In this document: positions 56,092 to 60,000 of the stretch, piece by piece | Layout: the number at the start of each line of letters is the position of its first letter | Position numbering within the stretch: position 1 is the stretch's first letter | NCBI GenBank assembly: GCA_949358305.1 | Contig: OX442317.1 | Span: 13,088,186-13,148,185 of the forward strand | From: Strigamia acuminata | Lineage: Eukaryota > Arthropoda > Chilopoda > Geophilomorpha > Linotaeniidae | Direction of reading: 5' to 3' | DNA length: 60,000 nucleotides | Notes under the pieces: generated by a model | The model's database searches: none | The model's input: the letters and a program-made list of their open reading frames with translations, nothing else | What the model was told of the DNA's origin: nothing | Position numbers and translations under genes: made by a program

Positions 56092-57653
56092 TGTTGCAGG
56101 TCAACAAGACAGACAGAAAGGAATGGCGATGCGTATCCAAATTCAAGACACTTGAGCTCGCCCAAGGTCGTATGGCGTGGTTAGTACGAAAATCGCACTG
56201 GAAAGCAATAAATCCGCAACAAATGGCATTGTTGAACCGCTGGAACAATGTGGAGAACACCTGCACCAAGTATCCAATAGGTGGCGGAAACATAAGTTGG
56301 CCTGAGAATTTTTAAACTACTCACTACACATTGAATGTGTTTGAAAATAAGCCTAAAACAAGAGCTAATAAAACACAACACATTTATTCAAAGGTTGGTT
56401 AATAACTGAAGAAATTACAGCAATTAGATTGGTTCTTAGAGAACCGCACATGCGCAGTACCGAATATGGCACGCGCCAGGCCGATAGCGGCGAAATACAG
56501 ATACACGAAAGATTCCGTTACCATGGTAACGGAGGAAACAAGATTACGGCAAAGTTGGCATTTGCTTAAAAATGCACTAAAAATACATTGAATTACATTG
56601 AAATGACCACAAGAATGCGGTGAACAAAAAAGCTAATCACAACAATGTCCAAAAACACGTTAAACAATGAGATATTTGCAATAAACCGATCTCGGAATGA
56701 AAGGATTGAAAATAGCCAATCACAGGCTTCGAAAATTACATAACGATCACATTTGAATTTCGATCGGTACAAAAGCACAAAATTATCAAAGAATACATAC
56801 TGAATAATAACGCAATGTAATAGTAAATGCAAATTATGTGATATAAAATACATAAACAACGATTACTAAATGTAAACAGTCGCTTGGGACAAACATGGCG
56901 ACCGGCGAACATAACAAAGGTGTTGGATCAAACATGGCGTCCGGCGAACATTACAAAAGCTTCAAAACAACACGAAAATGGAATAAAAAGCACTAAATGT
57001 AATTATGCAATAAAGAATAGATTAAATAATAAGAATATTTGTTCATTCTCTTCACAAAACACCGAGTGATTACACACAAGTTGAATAAATACGAATTTAT
57101 CGGCCAAACGAACATTCCCGGCTGCGCTTTTATGGCAGACGGAAACGAACGTTCAAACCAATCAAACGGAACTTCCAAAGCAGTTTTGATGCATCTAGAT
57201 AGAAAGAGCATGCTTGAATTAGTCTAAACGAATGCTTAATAAAAATCCAAGTGATTTGAAAAGTACTAAACAAAAGGTTAGAAGGCGGAACCGTAACTTT
57301 ACGGGAAACAGAAAAATGACGTCACTAGCATCGCAATTGTATGCTAGGTAACGAAATTTGCACCAAAACAGTTCGAAATCAATACAAACTCTCAAAAAAC
57401 AAGTGAATAAGTCAATAAATGCACGGAATAAGATATTTGAAATCAATACAAAGCATAAACATTACTGAATATTGAAAAGTATGAATAAAAATCAAGTCAA
57501 AACACTTTAATAAGCAATAAAAAAATCTGAAAAGTGAAAAATACCAATTAGGCAAAGGAAATTAAAACACTTAAAGATTTTAATCAACTCAAAGTAAATG
57601 GTAAAAATATTGACAATAAAATAGCACAACAATTTCTACGCTGTCTTGCAACA
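56092..57653 (-). repeat. 3' LTR of A' (1562 bp)
   Basis: Same length and tips as the A LTRs. At all seven positions that distinguish the two A LTRs it agrees with the 3' LTR of A. ORFs in it are shared with all copies of the LTR and are not supported as genes. Confidence 0.97.
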
Positions 57654-57714
57654 GCGAATTGCCGGCGAGAGGACAGAGATGGAGAACCACGCAAAAAAAA
57701 TCACAAAAGAAAAA

Positions 57715-60000
57715 TCACTCAAGTTCTAGGGCTCTCACATGCTTGACTGACCTTTTCAACTCACGTCCATCGGGTAGCACAACTTTTATCACACGGATTT
57801 GACCATCCTCACCGGGAAAAATTTCTTTTATCCTGGCAAGTGGCCAAAAATATGGGTTAGTACCCATTTTTTCTAGAAGCACTATTTGGTCTACTTTAGG
57901 GTTTTTGAAGAACTTATCACCTTTGGATTCATAAAAATTCCTCAATTGCATGAGGTAACTCTTTTTCCAAATTTTCCAGAACTCCCAAATAAATTGGCGT
58001 CGTTTAATGTCCAGTTTTCTTAAATCTGATTTTTTAATTGCACTCAGTTGTTTGTTTATTACGTATTTTGGCATGCCTCCTGTTAGAAAGTTTTCAGGTG
58101 CCAAAATTCTACCACCATCTACACTGTCTGGGACGTAACTTAAGGGTCGGGAATTTAGCACTGAACTTATTTCCAAGACCAATGTTTGGAGAGTTTCCAA
58201 GTCTACAGTGCTGCGCAACAAAGTTTTTCGAAGTTTATCTTTAACAGAGCGGACTAGACGCTCCCACGCTCCGCCCATCCATGGAGACAGCGGTGGGATG
58301 AATGTCCAGAGCACCCTTTTTTCAGATAGGAAAGTTTTCACGTCATTATGACCGATGAGTTTCCCCCATGATTGTAATTCGAGGCTTCCGCGCTCAAACG
58401 TCTTACTGTTGTCAGAGAAAATCTTCCCGGGGTATCCGTGGCGTGCCCCAAATCTTCTCATTGCAAGCAAAAACTTTGGCACAGAAAGGTCCTCTGATAC
58501 TTCTAAATGTATGGAACGGGTCACCATACACGTGAAAAGCAAGATGTAAACTTTTTTCTTTTCTTTCTTGTTGCTGCCGACATAAATGGGACCCAAGTGG
58601 TCCATTCCTGTGTTTTGGAATGGCGCCGCTGGTGTCACACGTTCAGCAGGAAGGTCACCCGTTGAAGGGTTGTTGCGTGCAAGTTTTCCTCGTCGGCAAA
58701 TCTCACATTCTCGAATAACTGTTTGTATAGTTCTTCGTCCTCTTATAATCCAAAATTGTTCGCGTAGGTGATACAAAGTTTCGCTTATGTCACCGTGAAG
58801 CAACTCCAAATGCACTTTTTTAATTAACAGTCTTGTTATCCAACTGTCATAATGCAAAATAATTGGATAAACCTCATCAAATGTCAACAGTGATTTTTTC
58901 AAGCGGCTACGAAGTCGAAGTAATCCGTCCTCGTCAATGAAGAGCTCGAAATTGCGTAGGGTGGAATGTTTAGACAGTTCTCTTTTGTTTTTCACATCAT
59001 CAATCTCCTCAGAAAAATGTAGTTTCTGGGAAAACTGCAGGATCTTCAATTGGTTGGCCTCTTTCTCGAGTGGCGAGAGAGGCTCACCGCGCAAAAGTTT
59101 GTTTTTCCATCGCAAAATGTATGAAAAAACTCTCAAAAGTCGGTTGTAATTTCGGAATCGTTTGAAGAATCGACCAATAAAGCTTTCTGTCACTTGAATT
59201 GTCATCACAACGATTTTTCTTTCTTCTTCTGGAAGATCCTCTTGTATAATTTCTCTTTTTTCCAGTTTCGAGACATCAACTCCAAACCACCAAAGTTTAT
59301 TTTGCATCAATGTTTTCGAGTTATGTGGTCGAGTTAATAAATCTGCTGGGTTAAATTCCGTTGGTACGTGAGACCATTGTTCGGGTTTGGTAGAAGAAAT
59401 AATTTCTTGAACACGGTTTGAGACATATGGTTTCCATACGTTCTTGTCCGAATTTATCCAGGCTAGAGTTATGGTGGAGTCCGAGTAGTATTTCACTTCA
59501 GTGACCGGGTAACCGGGAAGAAAGTTTTCTAACAGGTACTTGGTCATTCGCACTCCAACCACTGCTGCAGTTAATTCAAGTCGAGGAAGAGTCACTTTTT
59601 TCGTCGGCGCAATACGACATTTACTCAACAATAAAGTTCTTTTGCCCTCTAGATTGACGACAAAAATTGAACAGCCAAACGCCTTTGTGCTTGCGTCACA
59701 GAAAACTTCTAAAGTGATGTCTTGACCGGAATAAGTCTGCAGCCAACGTTGTACTTTCAATTCTTTCAATTTTTGTATGTCTTGACTCCATTCTTCGACT
59801 TCTTTTTTCTCTGAGTCAAGAATCTTTTCATCCCAGTTTTTTGTCCTAATCCAGATTGCTTGAACTAGCAGTTTCATTTGAAGCACAACAGGAGCAATGA
59901 GTCCCATTGGATCGAATATGGAAGCCATTAATGAAACAACTTCTCGCTTCGTATTCGGAATTTTTTCAATTGTCGGAATGTTAAACATCATGACATCTTC
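57715..60000 (-). CDS. A' gag-pol polyprotein, C-terminal part (RT end to DUF5641), partial
   Basis: The frame is open from the window edge to the stop at 57715-57717 and covers the end of RT, RNase H-like, integrase and DUF5641-like regions described for A. Where A has a premature stop, A' has CAA (Gln) at 59860-59862. Other amino acid differences seen are V for F and G for R in the RNase H to integrase linker, and M for V next to the first catalytic aspartate of integrase. No disabling change is visible in this part, so A' may be the better-preserved member of the family; its gag and most of RT cannot be judged. Confidence 0.95.
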   Translation of the reverse strand, partial: EDVMMFNIPTIEKIPNTKREVVSLMASIFDPMGLIAPVVLQMKLLVQAIWIRTKNWDEKILDSEKKEVEEWSQDIQKLKELKVQRWLQTYSGQDITLEVFCDASTKAFGCSIFVVNLEGKRTLLLSKCRIAPTKKVTLPRLELTAAVVGVRMTKYLLENFLPGYPVTEVKYYSDSTITLAWINSDKNVWKPYVSNRVQEIISSTKPEQWSHVPTEFNPADLLTRPHNSKTLMQNKLWWFGVDVSKLEKREIIQEDLPEEERKIVVMTIQVTESFIGRFFKRFRNYNRLLRVFSYILRWKNKLLRGEPLSPLEKEANQLKILQFSQKLHFSEEIDDVKNKRELSKHSTLRNFELFIDEDGLLRLRSRLKKSLLTFDEVYPIILHYDSWITRLLIKKVHLELLHGDISETLYHLREQFWIIRGRRTIQTVIRECEICRRGKLARNNPSTGDLPAERVTPAAPFQNTGMDHLGPIYVGSNKKEKKKVYILLFTCMVTRSIHLEVSEDLSVPKFLLAMRRFGARHGYPGKIFSDNSKTFERGSLELQSWGKLIGHNDVKTFLSEKRVLWTFIPPLSPWMGGAWERLVRSVKDKLRKTLLRSTVDLETLQTLVLEISSVLNSRPLSYVPDSVDGGRILAPENFLTGGMPKYVINKQLSAIKKSDLRKLDIKRRQFIWEFWKIWKKSYLMQLRNFYESKGDKFFKNPKVDQIVLLEKMGTNPYFWPLARIKEIFPGEDGQIRVIKVVLPDGRELKRSVKHVRALELE

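Larger units (their letters stand above)
56092..60000 (-). mobile_element. Second copy of BEL element A (A'), minus strand, cut by the right edge
   Basis: The 3' LTR, the 3' tail and the pol region of a minus-oriented A-family element are present and the rest lies beyond 60000. It is nearly identical to 16.7-20.6 kb of A, so the window contains a 3.9-kb inverted repeat. The left flank ends aagac in satellite; the other target-site copy is out of view. Confidence 0.97.

Overview
This window looks like repeat-dense, probably pericentromeric or otherwise heterochromatic, DNA from an invertebrate animal. No host protein-coding gene, rRNA or tRNA gene was recognised. The case for an animal is that three of the LTR retrotransposon families are BEL/Pao type (a metazoan lineage) and the two copia elements carry primer-binding sites matching the 3' end of an animal initiator-Met tRNA. 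The species cannot be named from this sequence.

Layout. One tandem satellite (140/147-bp monomers, all in one orientation) forms the backbone: array I 830-3569, array II 22534-31615, array III 53476-56091. Two large BEL elements interrupt it. Element B (3570-22533, plus) contains a rearranged copia remnant D (7826-8495) inside its coding region and a complete BEL element A (11205-20626) inside its integrase region. Element C (31616-53475, plus) contains a full copia element E (36028-42848, minus, one intact 1606-aa gag-pol ORF) and a 6.07-kb LTR element F with no recognisable gene (43575-49645, minus). The window edges cut two more A-family copies in minus orientation: a diverged LTR at 1-829 and a second A copy at 56092-60000.

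Target-site duplications fix the nesting: A ttgt, C tggg, F gacc (4 bp, BEL-type) and E aattg, D aaaac/aagac (5 bp, copia-type). In every case the host reading frame continues in register beyond the insertion, so B and C were coding-competent or nearly so when they were hit. Differences between paired LTRs, counted by eye, are few (C 2/1384, E 1/469, F 1/772, B about 5/1354, A 7/1562), so all insertions are young. Relative order is satellite, then B and C, then their passengers.

How the parts work. The BEL elements encode Gag, aspartic protease, reverse transcriptase, RNase H and integrase in one long ORF; E does the same in copia order (integrase before RT). F has LTRs, PBS and TSD of BEL type and is most simply explained as a non-autonomous passenger mobilised by a BEL relative. 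The most unusual signal is in the 5' leaders of A, B and C: a small bulged hairpin whose two stems differ in sequence among the elements but keep pairing, lying inside what looks like a leader intron (GTGAGTAG in U5 to a pyrimidine-CAG just before the gag ATG). If that reading is right, the PBS and hairpin are kept only in unspliced genomic RNA. Array II of the satellite also has a clear higher-order repeat of about 3275 bp (23 monomers).
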